From Adiantum capillus-veneris (taxonomy: Eukaryota; Streptophyta; Polypodiopsida; Polypodiales; Pteridaceae): a stretch of DNA of 64,000 nucleotides. The stretch covers positions 92,330,180 to 92,394,179 of the forward strand of contig CM043962.1 of NCBI GenBank assembly GCA_014529385.2. Reading direction: 5' to 3'. This document shows, piece by piece, positions 23,642-33,930 of this stretch. A program made the translations under genes and the position numbers. Below the pieces are notes generated by a model that saw only the letters and a list, made by a program, of their open reading frames with translations, ran no database searches and was not told where the DNA came from. The number at the start of each line of letters is the position of its first letter. The stretch's first letter is position 1.

Positions 23642-24882
23642 AGTTCAAGAGAATGTGACCAAAAAACTTATGGAAAAAAAGTTGGGATAATTTCAACAGA
23701 GTTTGCCTTGTAACAGGAGCAAACCTCAAAACATTATGCAACAAAATCATTGTGTGAACAATCAAGTGTGCCAAGAACGTGTATGGAGGACTCGTAAGAG
23801 AAATTTGTCAGAGTCTCCTCTATTGGAAGGTCATATCAAGCAAAACTACACCAAAAATAGCGCATAAACCAACAAAGAGTAATCATTGGGCATAGATTGG
23901 CACATACTCTTCGAATAATCTATCGACAACTTGGCATCAAAAGCACCTATACCCGAACCTATGGTGAGCCCATGAAAGGGGATCTCTAAAATCCTAATTT
24001 ACCTCACATTGGGTAACCTAGCCCCTAATGCTCGGTTTCAAAAAACCTCACACAATGACCCTCACAAAAGGTTATGCAGACTCAATGACTAGTCACAGTC
24101 TCAGAAAGGGCTCTTCCGGTTTGAGTCTCAAAAATAGTCGGGTAGCTACCAAAAAAACAAGCAAAAAAATGGCTTCACATCGTCATATAGTGGTAGTATC
24201 CACAAGTTCATGTACCTAGAATGCTAGTCTTTGCTAGTGTAGAAGGATCTATGCACAAACAGGCACCAAAAGAGTGCAAGCAGTCGTAGTGATCTCTCCT
24301 TGCGGGGGGAGTGAGAACCACTTTCAACAGAGCACAATAGCACCACAAGTGCTAATCATGCATAAAATAATGCATAAAGCTCCCAGTAAACCAAAAATTT
24401 ATCACCAATAGCCAACTAGGCCAAGCATGTAGCCACAGATGCCATACATGTCCCAAAATGGGTTCGGTTGTAACAAACTCTCTAAAAACTACAGAGAAGA
24501 ATGTAAATGTTGCACTGAGTAAACACCTATGAACTTATCTCCACCTAAATATGTGAGCCGGCACGGCTATGTTGAAACTCAGAAAAAATCAATCTCTGAA
24601 CCACAATAAGCATGCATCAAGGAGCATTTCTTTGTGTGCCAAAAAATTCTTTGTCAAAGATGTCGATGCTCATGCTGATGCCTAGAGCACCGAAAAAATG
24701 GATATGCGATGCCGTGAATGTCGATGCCAAAAATGCCGAAGAGCTGAAATGGAGAGCACATACACACACACACGCGCACGCACATACACACACACTTGCT
24801 ATCTCTACCGCTTTCCTTGATGCCAAAAATTGAACACCTCTAACTTCTCTCCCTTTCTCGCTTCTTCTTCCTTGTCGGAGAT

Positions 24883-24883
<1 letters not shown>
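23642..24883. other. Spacer between the two copia copies
   Basis: No gene. ACTTGGCATCAAAAGCACC at about 23932-23950 resembles a weak tRNA primer site on the plus strand. Sequence at 24110-24830 may be LTR or leader of one copy, but I could not pair ends. Confidence 0.35.
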
Positions 24884-24953
<70 letters not shown>

Positions 24954-24969
24954 TCGAATCTGAGAGCAC

Positions 24970-25003
<34 letters not shown>
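24884..25003. repeat. (GT)n-(GA)n-(GT)n compound microsatellite
   Basis: (GT) from about 24885-24922, (GA) to about 24952, then a second (GT) at 24971-25003. A smaller (CA) cluster lies at 24761-24797. Confidence 0.93.
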
Positions 25004-25005
<2 letters not shown>

Positions 25006-25054
25006 ATGGCACACACACTCTTCTTCTTCCTGCTGCTTCTCCTTGCTCACGTAG

Positions 25055-25681
25055 CGGTGTTAGTTCACACCTAAACAAGTTTAATACTGTGTTTACTCAG
25101 TTGACATCAAAGGGGCTTAATTTTGATGATGAAATGAAAACCATTTTCTTGCTATGTTCTTTGCTTGCATCATGGGATACATTTAACACTACCATTAGTA
25201 ACTCAGCCCCTTAGGGAAGACTTGTTTTTAGTGATGTTACTAGCACTTTGCTAGCACTAAGGGAAAACTTGTTTCCAGTGATGCTACTAGCACTTTGCTC
25301 ACAAAAGAGTTTCGATGTCAATATCTTGACACTAGTGGGCATGGTGATCCATATATGGCACGTGAAGGTAATCTAAAAAACCATCAAAGGCAAAAAGGTC
25401 GTTCTCAAGTTCACAAAAATGCACGTACCAAGAGTCATGTACGTGAAATGAGGAGCATTGAATGCTACCATTGTCACAAGAAAGGACACATGAAAATAGA
25501 TTGTCATTTGTTGCAAAGAGAGACGGGTAAATCCATTGTCGTAAGTCATGCACCTGGTAAGAGTGGTGTGAAGATAGAGGAGCTCAATGCAATTGAATCT
25601 CCACATGTTGATGTTGTTCTTGACATGCCACACTCGTCAAATGTACTAGTCTTCACTTATGATATGAGTCTAGAGGTGTGA
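25055..25681 (+). pseudogene. Copia copy B Gag
   Basis: Opens mid-domain with SSHLNKFNTVFTQLTSKG and continues to a stop at 25212. A 45-bp tandem duplication (about 25214-25303, repeated GATG(T/C)TACTAGCACTTTGCT) then breaks the frame. From 25295 it reads to the knuckle C57-YH-C60-HKKG-H65-MKID-C70 (bases 25463-25504), all four zinc ligands present, and ends soon after KIEELNAIE. The duplication alone inactivates it. Confidence 0.75.
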
Positions 25682-25689
25682 TTAGGTCT

Positions 25690-26225
25690 TGACAAATGAT
25701 ATACATAGGATTGGATTATTGGCTCGGGTGCCAATTTTCATATTAATCCTCATAATGACTGGTTCTCTAGTTATGATTCTACACATGGTTCAATTAAGCT
25801 GGGTGATTCTCATCAGCTTGAGATGTGTGGCATTGGAGATGTGAAGCTATGTATGCACAATGGTACTGAGTTCATGCTACGGGGTGTTAGATATGTTCCA
25901 AATCTAACTAAGAGCTTGGTTTTAACAGGACATCTTGATAATCTTGGATACATTATAGTGTTTGGAAATGGTTCCTAGATTATCAAAACAGGTAACTTTG
26001 TTCTGCTCAAAGGCCAAAAGTATAGCTCATTATATTCCTTGTATGTCTCTTCTATGAAAGAGAATTCTATCTATGTAGTTAAGCTACCTTCTATTGAGTT
26101 GTGGTATAGCCGGCTTGGTCATATGAGTCAAAAGGGAATGAAGCAGTTACAATGTTTTGGAAATATCCTTGTGTTAAATTATTCTAATTTTAGTTTATGT
26201 GAGCATTGCATATTAGAGAAATAGA
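25690..26225 (+). pseudogene. Copia copy B protease and Gag-pre-integrase
   Basis: DWIIGSGANFHINPHNDWFS shows the protease site, with Gly-Ser-Gly-Ala in place of Asp-Ser-Gly-Ala (catalytic Asp lost). Then GVRYVPNLTKSLVLTGHLD and, at 26039-26224, PSIELWYSRLGHMSQKGMKQ with a C-x2-C near the end (pre-integrase zinc ligands). Confidence 0.68.
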
Positions 26226-26975
26226 CTAGGCTTACCTCATCGCCATTAGATACGAAGTGAGAAAATCCACTATATTTGGTTCATAGCAATCTATGTGGGT
26301 CCATGCCACATAAATCCTTGGGGGGAGGATTACATTTCATCATTGTCATTGATGACTCTACTCAAAAGGTATGGGTCTACCTCTTGAAGAGGAAAGAAGA
26401 AGTTTTTAGTATCTTCCAAAAGTTCCTAGCTATGGTCAAGACCTAGTCAGGTAAAAATTTTTGAAGGCTTTGCACATTGACAATGGGAAAGAGTATGTCT
26501 CCACCATTGAGTTTAAGGAATTTTGTAGCAAACAAGGCATTAGGATATAGTTTACTATGCCATACACACCTACTCAAAATGGAGTTGTTGAGTGCATGAA
26601 TATGACTATTCAAGAAAGGATCACTTCCATGCAGCTATCTATAAGAAATTTACCTCAAGAGTTTTTGGGAGAGGCTATTATGATAGTGGTGCATATAATC
26701 AATAACTCGCCTAGTACAACATTGACAAAACTTTGTACGAGATGTGGACAAGCAAGAAGTCTAATTATAATAGATTATGTGTGCTTGGGTGTGAGACATT
26801 CTCACATATGCTTAAAGAGATTAGAAAGAAGCTTGACCCCAAGTCACACAAATGCATCTTCAGTGGCTATGATTCAGATGGAGAGATGGGTTATCGTCTC
26901 TGGCACCCAAAATCTCAAAGAATTATTCATAGATCACAAGTGATCTTTAATGAATCAAAGATGCACAGATAGCCT
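26226..26975 (+). pseudogene. Copia copy B integrase
   Basis: Readable in pieces: [19 protein letters not shown] (first Asp), LHIDNGKEYVSTIEFKEF (second Asp), PYTPTQNGVVECMNMTIQER (Glu), so the DDE residues are all still visible. The frame changes at about 26440 and 26740. The C-terminal part ends with GYDSDGEMGYRLWHPKSQRI, the conserved 'GY----GYR-W-----' block before RT. Confidence 0.75.
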
Positions 26976-27085
26976 ATGAAAGAGATTGAGTATCGCAAAG
27001 TGAGATTCGAAGACGTAGCCTCAAGTCTAGTTATGTAAATAGCTCAATCTACCAGCCTGAGTATTTTCAATCAGGGTTAGGCTAT

Positions 27086-28180
27086 TTGTTGGTCACTAGC
27101 TATGAAAAGCCTACCTACTACCAAGAGGCTATTGAGATGGAAGATAGCATGAAGTGGGAGAAAGCAATGCAATTTGAGTACGACTCGATTGTGGCTAATG
27201 AAATTTGGGTACTAATAGAATTTCCAAAGGCAAACAAGCCTTGCCTTGCAAATGGATGTACAAGAAGAAGTACACCGCACAGGAGCCCAAGCCTAAGTAC
27301 AAGGCTAGATTGGTTGCTAAGAATTTCAAGAAAAAGAAATGTGTGGATTGTGATGAGTTATTTTCTCCAGTGGAAAAGATGACTACATTGTACCTTGTGC
27401 TTGGATTAGTAGCCACTAAGGACATGGAACTTGTCCAAATAAATGTGAAAACAACATTTCTTTATGGGGATCTTGATGAGGATGTCTACATGAAATAGGC
27501 AAAGGGTTTTTAAGTCAAACTTGAGAAGCCTACAAGGGCAAAAATGGTGTGTAGATTGTGTAAGGCATTTTATGGCCTAAAACAAGGCTCAAGGTAGTGG
27601 TACATGAAGTTTGACAAGTACATGCAGTCCCAAGAGTATAAAAGGAATGAGGAAGATCACTGCTTGTATACCCAAAATTTAAACGATGGTTCACTTATCA
27701 TCTTGATATTTTATGTTGATGATATGCTCATTTTTGGGAAGTCTAAAGACGAGATCTCCATCTTGAAGAAGTCACTTAGCATGCAATTTGCTAAGATTTG
27801 GGAGATGCAAGTCACTTTCTTGGTATGTGTATCAAGAGAGATAGAAAATGTGAAATACTAGATTTTGTCTCAAGAAACATATATCCACAAGGTCTTGCAA
27901 CATTTCAATATGCAAGGGGAGGAAGGCTACATTGAGCACCCCAATGCAAGCATGAAAAATTTAGCAAGAATGATGCTCCCAAGTCTAATATTGAGAAAGC
28001 AAAAATGGCCAAGGTGCCATATTCTTTAGTTGTTAGCAGTTTTGAGTATGCCATGGTAGCCACAAGACCCGGACATTGCTTTTGCACTAAGAGTGCTTAG
28101 CAAATTTATAGCAAATCTTGGCAGAAAGCACTAGGAAGTGGTGAAACACATCTTGAGATATCTGAAAGGTATGGTAGATA
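27086..28180 (+). pseudogene. Copia copy B reverse transcriptase
   Basis: In order: SMKWEKAMQFEYDSIVANEI, KYKARLVAKNFKKKK, DELFSPVEKMTTLYLVLGLV, VKTTFLYGDLDEDVYM, AFYGLKQGSR and the intact palm motif YVDDML at 27712-27729. Stops at about 27496 and 27512, and shifts near 27250 and 27830, break it. The tail (27905-28180) reads only in short pieces. Confidence 0.8.
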
Positions 28181-28742
28181 GACAAGTGCTTATGCTTTGG
28201 GAATGGTGATGCATCCATTGTAGGTTACATGGATGTTGATTGTGCGGGTTGTGTGGACACTAGAAGATCCACACCTGGCTATGTTTTTCTATTTGTTGAA
28301 GTAGCTGCATCATGGAGATCATGTCTCCAGAACTGTATGTCCTCTTCCACCATAGAGAAAAAGTATGTTGCAATTTGTGATGCTAGCAAGGCAGTTGTGT
28401 GGTTAGCTTGCCTAGTGGGAGATCTTGGCAGTACTTAGACTCCAGTGTTGCATTGTGGTAGTTAGAGTGGATTGCATTAGCAAAGAACCCCATGTTTTCC
28501 TGCAAGTCAAAACACACAGAAGTTTGTTATCATGTAATATGTGACATATTGGCTAGCGAGCACAGTGGGCTAGTCAAGGTTCATATAGCTGACAACCTTG
28601 TAGGTGCTCTCATGAAGAGCCTACCCTCAGAGCAGTTTGCACATTGCATGGAGATGATGGGTGTAGGGTGGGGCCATATGATTGCTTCATGGTCATATAG
28701 ATGTACATACTTACACATGTAGCCACTTGGGCCACGTTGGCC
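28181..28742 (+). pseudogene. Copia copy B RNase H
   Basis: YMDVDCAGCVDTRRSTPGYV then FLFVEVAASWRSCLQNCMSS and STIEKKYVAICDASKAVVWL correspond to the copia RNase H with its Asp-Glu-Asp residues (D in MDVD, E in IEKKYV, D after CDASK). A TAG at about 28436 interrupts. The end, ADNLVGALMKSLPSEQFAH, is the usual C terminus just before the polypurine tract. Confidence 0.78.
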
Positions 28743-29115
28743 TTCAAGTAGGAGATTGTTAGGGTTACGAGCAACTAGCTAGGCACCCATATTATTGACC
28801 ATACTAACCTTATCTCTATTCATTAGAAATATAGACCAATAGGCAGTAGTGAGGTATTCCAATCCTCACGCATAGCTCCACCAAGTGTTGTGCACTCGTC
28901 TTCTCCGCCTTCCCCACACGCACGCACTTTCAAGTGGGAGATTGTTAGGATTTAGACCAAGTGGACGGACACCCATCTTATTGATTATACTAACCTTATC
29001 TCTATTCACTGGTAATATATATCAATAAAGAGTAGTGAGGTATTCAAATCCTCATGCAGAGCTCCACCAGGCATTGTGCACTCGTCCTCTCCCCCTTCCC
29101 TACATGCATGCATGC
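28743..29115 (+). repeat. Two tandem polypurine-LTR units
   Basis: Bases 28743-28928 and 28929-29115 are diverged copies of one roughly 186-bp unit. Each starts TTCAAGT(A/G)GGAGATTGTTAGG and includes CTAACCTTATCTCTATTCA and AGTAGTGAGGTATTC. The first follows RNase H as expected for a 3' LTR. The second begins with its own polypurine tract, as if a second LTR copy had recombined in place. Confidence 0.7.
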
Positions 29116-29599
29116 AGGCTCACACTCCTCACACAACCCTCAACAAACTCAATGTCCTAATCAAGTTTCCAATGGCTTGAAATAGGTGAAGTGTTTTAAG
29201 TGGCTTCAATTTGGCCATTATGCTTATATATGTCCAACCAATAGAGGTAAAGGCAATGGCCAATCCAATGGTGATAACCGCAACAATAACCAACAAGGCT
29301 TCAATAGACAATGAGACAATGGAGAGGGATATGATCCCGACTATGATAATAACCATCTCCTACCTCTATCTCTTCACACATAATAATAATAAATTTTTCA
29401 TTCATGAATGCTCAAACACCAACATCATAAATTACAAAACCCGTTCTCTCACTCTCACTCTCACACATAATAATAATAATTTTTTCATTCAAGCAATACT
29501 CAAGCACCAACATTTTCCACTTCTCTCTCACACACAAGCTAAAAAATTCTATCAAAAAACAAATGAAGAGATGCCTTGTGATTTTCATTGAAGTTTCTA
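29116..29599. other. No gene recognised
   Basis: Low-complexity AT and CACA stretches. TCACACATAATAATAAT occurs twice (about 29375 and 29461) in a roughly 87-bp tandem duplication that also shares TTTTTCATTCA. Confidence 0.45.
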
Positions 29600-29905
29600 A
29601 TCAATCACAAATTCCATGTGATAATTCACAAAAGGCATTTATCTCTCAATTTAAAGATTTTTTACAAAATTATGATTTGCCTCCTAAAGTACTCCCTTCA
29701 CATCTTGAAGACCTTAGAATAGATTTCCTTCCTAGTGGTGAACCACTTTTTAGAGCATCTTATAGAATAGATCTTTATGCACAAAAGTATATACACATCC
29801 AAGTTTAATATTTTTAGATAAGGGATTTATAAGGCCTAGTAGTTCACCATATGGGACTCTAGTACTTCTATGTCTTCTCCACATTTGTATATGCCCATGC
29901 TAGTA
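29600..29905 (+). pseudogene. Ty3/gypsy fragment: pre-RT to RT start
   Basis: Frame 29600-29808 ends LRIDFLPSGEPLFRASYRID, the 'H-IDL-PG--P---PYR' block upstream of gypsy RT. After a shift at about 29800 it continues FLDKGFIRPSSSPYGTLVLL, the 'LLDKGFIRPS-SP-GAPVLFV' start of RT. The rest of RT is absent. This is an isolated dead piece. Confidence 0.7.
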
Positions 29906-30095
29906 CACCATGACTAGAACCTAGAACACTTAATCGATAGTGCTGAAGATATTAAGGACTATTTTTTAGTGTTTTGCTTTCTTTGACACTCAAGCTGTGC
30001 AAAACCATACCATACCAACCATGCTTTTATGAATAGGATGGTGCTAATTTGTCTCTGATTTGTGGATTGCCTAATTATGCAAATACTGCAAAAAA
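29906..30095 (-). other. Possible 3' LTR of the minus-strand copia element
   Basis: The minus strand reads CCTTTAAGTGGGAGATTTTTTG at 30112-30091, a polypurine tract like those of the other copia copies. Sequence to its left would be the 3' LTR; its end is not resolved. Confidence 0.35.
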
Positions 30096-31410
30096 TCTCC
30101 CACTTAAAGGAAAATGTGATGATAAGTGGCACTACTATAGGACCTAATAGTATGTACAATAGGTATAGGGAGGAATCTCATCTCAACCTATATACACTGG
30201 CTCTCTCAAAGTTGATGCATGCTGCCATATAGGCTCTAGCAATGTGCAAAAGTGTATATCTCCGCTAGAATCAATATGCATATCTTGTAGGTATCTTGTA
30301 ATGACTTGCACTACTCCATGATGCATCATGCTAGCGTCAATCTGAAAATCCCAACTGTAAATGCTCCGAGTGTAGTTGCTAAATCGAGTCTCAAGACTAA
30401 GAGGTCGTACATGAGAGTCCCAAAGGCTGATGACAAACGCGTAATCTCTTCTAGCATATCCGTGCTAATCACATCAATGCCATGTGAAGTGACTTCTGCC
30501 AATCTATCCATAGTAGGTATCTCAACCATGGAAGCATCAATCCTAACTCTAGGGTAGTTGTCACTCCCTCATAGTCCATAGGGATAGTATCCACATATCC
30601 TGACATCACCATATCAGCATGTCAATCAGCTCCATATTGTTCATCTCCATGGTAGGATGCATCTCTATCCTAAGAGGATCAATCCATTGTGTCTTGCTAG
30701 AGCATGGCCGCTCTAACTCTGCATCAACAGACATGTTGTGCACAACACTTTCAAGATCATCCGCGAAAGATATGTGTCTATTCTCTTACTGACATGACTA
30801 TAATGTAATCGTGACTATGCCATCTCGCACCTCAGATACATGCACAAGATAGACCAAGCTATCCTTGCTACTCTCACACAATGACTAGAGAACCGCAATG
30901 CATAGAAGAACTTCTCTCTAAGCAATACCTGACATTCACTCTCTCTCAGTTGTCTCACCGAGATCAAAGTATGTGCAATCTCAGGAACATAATGCACATG
31001 TTGTAGCATGTAAGATACACCATTGTGGGTAATAACAAGCGTGCATATCCTGCACCCTCTATGTCATATGTTGATCCATCAACCAGATGCACATGACTAA
31101 GGCTCCCACTAGCAAAAGGTTAAACCACTCATGACATGATGTGACGTGGAATGCTGCATACTCATCTAATAGCCATCTAGAGCAAGTAGCATCTCTATCA
31201 GACATAAAAGCAAGAGAAACACTACAGATGAATGTGACACCACTGACACTAGCATAAGCAGCCTCTCTATCCTATGTAGACAAAACCATCTCTCCGTCAT
31301 GCATACATCTGCATTGTTGTCTTATGCATCTAAAGCAACGATGTATAATGTGCCCTCTATGACCACAATGCCAACATCTCAAGTGTCGACACAAATGAGA
31401 CCACTATCTT
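30096..31410 (-). mobile_element. Second internally deleted copia copy (minus strand)
   Basis: From right to left on the minus strand: zinc-knuckle-like text (about 31390-31310, LRCWHCGHRGH), acidic linker, protease tail MLQHVHYVPEIAHTLISVRQ (30815-31009), then after about 290 bp the RT tail RLSSAFGTLMYDLLVLRLDL (30326-30529) and RYLQDTY. Integrase and the RT core are missing at the same points as in the 13.2 kb element, with the same spacer size. That argues for descent from a deleted, probably non-autonomous ancestor. Confidence 0.68.
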
Positions 31411-32604
31411 ACATAAGTCATCATCGTGGACTCACAACTATCACATGGCTCTATAGCATGTACAAGGGAATGTGTATAAACCAATGCCGAAGAAAAGCGC
31501 ACCAAACCTAGAACGAAAGGAGTTCCCTGCAAGGAGAAAACACTCTCAAAAGTGGTCACGAGCACTCGTCGAGTGATCAAGTGCAGCAATGCATAAAATC
31601 TTCTCCAATAGTGTAACCACATTGTGCTCTGCATTTGTCACATTGATGCAAGTCTCAACTACCAAAAGTACATGGAACCTGTGCTTAAAACCTATAGAGC
31701 AAGTGGGAGAACAACTCAAAGTCCAAATTGGGCTACTTGTAGGCATTCTTGAGATTTTCAGTACTTGGTTTGTTTTTGAATTGGTTCTTAGGCACCTAGA
31801 TCTGCCTAGGATTTAAGTGAAGTTGGGCCCTTTGTACCCAATATTGCCTGGTTCCTTGCATGCCTGTTTGATGAGGATAGATCTTGTGTCAAGCAGTTGA
31901 GATAGATGTGGTGTTGTGACACGGTTTTGTAGACTTTGAATCTCGTAGATTAGACTTCCATTTTTCTTTGCTATGGGAAAAGCCATCAATTAATTCTCAA
32001 GAACATCCTACTTGGCTTAACTACCTCAAGCTCTCTCCACCAAAAGGTAAGGCTAGTGAAGACTACATGCTAAAGACACCGACAGATGCTATTGAAGTCT
32101 TCAAAAGGATACCAAATCTGGCTTGATTCATGTTCATCAAGATAGCAGAGATGATATGGACTTGCATTCAAACTTTCCATCAAGTTGAGTAGGCAGATGC
32201 CCCATGGACATCCTTTCTCAAGGGCAATCAAGGAATGTGCTATGACTTGTCAAATTAGCATACTGATGAAGTTCTTTACAAAATCTAAGCACGAGTCACA
32301 TTCTTACCTTCCTATTATATGTAGAATTTTGAAGAGTCTTTCTACACAAAGTTTTTCACTTTCATGACTAAGATCTTTGGTCCTATAATAGAAAACATTC
32401 ATGCTAGATTTGTCAACTACTCTATCATGGAACTCAAAAGCCCAATTTACCTCCAGTTCCTCACACTCAAGGCGACAAGAAGTTGTAGATCAAATATTAT
32501 GAAGCTCTTGAAGCACTAGAAAAGCAACATAAAGCACGCAAGCCAAAGCATTACCTCGCTATACGATAGAAGTGTCACGGATGACCCACTTTAGGAGGGG
32601 GGAA
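31411..32604. other. Flank of copia copy; no gene recognised
   Basis: May include leader of the minus-strand copia copy. Frames at 31589 and 32185 have no known motif. GGAGGGGGGAA at about 32595-32605 is a polypurine tract on the plus strand. Confidence 0.35.
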
Positions 32605-32605
32605 T

Positions 32606-33010
32606 GTTAACAACATGCTAACAAAGTAGCTTTTTTTAGTTCATAAATTGTAACTTCATTTCAATTTTGATTAAAAAACCCATCATGTCCAAAGTTTGTC
32701 TTTTAGTTATTTTTAGGGAATTGTAAAGTTGGCAGTCGGGGCTATGAGCTTATATCTTGTCGGTAAACATTACCCTTATGGGACCTCCACTCCTTTTCTA
32801 CCCCAAATTTGAGCTCGTTTGACATTTTTTTAAACCTTTGACTAAGGTATAAAAGCCAATTTTTGTAAAAACATGTTTAGTTTTGGATAATGAATCATGC
32901 TTTTTTTTTTGAGTGTTGTGTACTCTCCCTCTTCCTTCTCATTCACATATCGCCCTCATGGATTGTCTCTTTGAAGTGTCGTCTACTTCTACGCGTTCAC
33001 AGGTGAAAGT
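32606..33010 (+). mobile_element. Probable LTR fragment with TATA box
   Basis: Begins TGTTAACAACATG right after a polypurine tract (AGGAGGGGGGAA), as a 3' LTR would. GGTATAAAAGCC at about 32846-32857 is a good TATA box, followed by a T-run and CT-rich DNA. The right end is not defined and the preceding element was not recognised, so this is tentative. Confidence 0.4.
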
Positions 33011-33143
33011 TCAACGCAACTTTTTGTAAGTTTCTTGCAATGATTTCATGAGTTTGTTGTTGCTATCCCTCTTCCTAATCAGCTTCATAACTCAAGATTT
33101 AAACATCCATCTGCATTTTAAGTATATGACAAGGATTAGAACA

Positions 33144-33195
33144 ACATTGCTAAGCTATTAAGTGCATTCTAAGCCATTAAGTGCATTCTAAGCCA
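33144..33195. repeat. Short tandem repeat, ~22-bp unit
   Basis: TAAG(C)(T/C)ATTAAGTGCATTC occurs twice, followed by a third partial TAAGCC. Confidence 0.75.
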
Positions 33196-33431
33196 AAATG
33201 GACTAGGTCAAATCTATCCTCTAGCTTTTGATGTTTTTTTGCAAGTAAATGGAATTGGGATTTGAGACCCTAGACACTTTTTTCTAGACTCTGTTTGGAA
33301 CTCTTTGATTAGTGAATCACCAAGATTTGCTTGCTGACTTACATTGAGTAGATAGGGATTGAATGTGTTTTCCAAGAGATTGACAACCTCTTGTAGCCTC
33401 CATGAACTACTCGTACCGACTCCATCTCATG

Positions 33432-33690
33432 GTATGACATTTATGTACGTGGTTCTTGCTAGGCTCTACAATAAAATAGAGTGAAACTTGGCAACCCTTG
33501 AACTTACATTTAAACAAACAACGTCCTCTACCTTGCACACTCAGGCAACCCTCATAGACAATTATGATATTTATGTACGTGGCTCTTGCTATTTCTATAA
33601 TAAGATAGGATGAGGCTTGGGAACCCTTGAACTTACATTATCACAAACAACGTCCTCTACCTTGCACACTCAGGCGATACTCGTAAAGGA
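33432..33690. repeat. Tandem duplication, ~128-bp unit
   Basis: Two copies share ATTTATGTACGTGG(T/C)TCTTGCTA, CCCTTGAACTTACATT and CGTCCTCTACCTTGCACAC, in the same order. Copy 1 starts near 33437 and copy 2 near 33567. Confidence 0.82.
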
Positions 33691-33699
33691 TTATTAGGC

Positions 33700-33930
33700 C
33701 AATGCTTTCTGTATTTTTAGAGTTTATCAATAGTGCACTTCAATTTTTTGAGTTCATCCATGCTTTCTGTATTTTTAGATTTTAGGTCAATAATGCACTT
33801 CAATTTTTAGAGTTCATCAATGTATTATATTATGTCAATAGTGCACTTCAATATACTATTAGGTCAATAGTGTACTTCAATGTATTATAAGGTCAATAGT
33901 GCACTTCAATTTTTAGAGTTCATAAATGCT
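33700..33930. repeat. Minisatellite around GTGCACTTCAATTTTTAGAG
   Basis: Five or more diverged units with the words GTCAATAGTGCACTTCAAT and TTTAGAGTTCAT(C/A)AATG. Unit length varies between about 35 and 60 bp. Confidence 0.8.

Larger units (their letters stand above)
25055..28742 (+). mobile_element. Ty1/copia copy B, decayed, 5'-truncated
   Basis: Plus-strand Gag (from the middle of UBN2), zinc knuckle, protease, integrase, RT and RNase H follow in copia order, with stops and shifts throughout. A polypurine-like tract (AAGTAGGAGAT) and LTR-like sequence begin at 28746. The 5' LTR and the start of Gag are missing; the element begins abruptly beside a GT microsatellite. It is the same family as copy A. 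Confidence 0.82.

Noticed and set aside
24617-25214. Thr-His and Cys-Val repeat proteins on both strands
   Set aside because: Artefact of the GT/CA microsatellites.
29129-29356. Hydrophobic minus-strand frame (Ile/Val-rich)
   Set aside because: It is the complement of an AAT/CAA-rich repetitive stretch; no membrane protein family fits.
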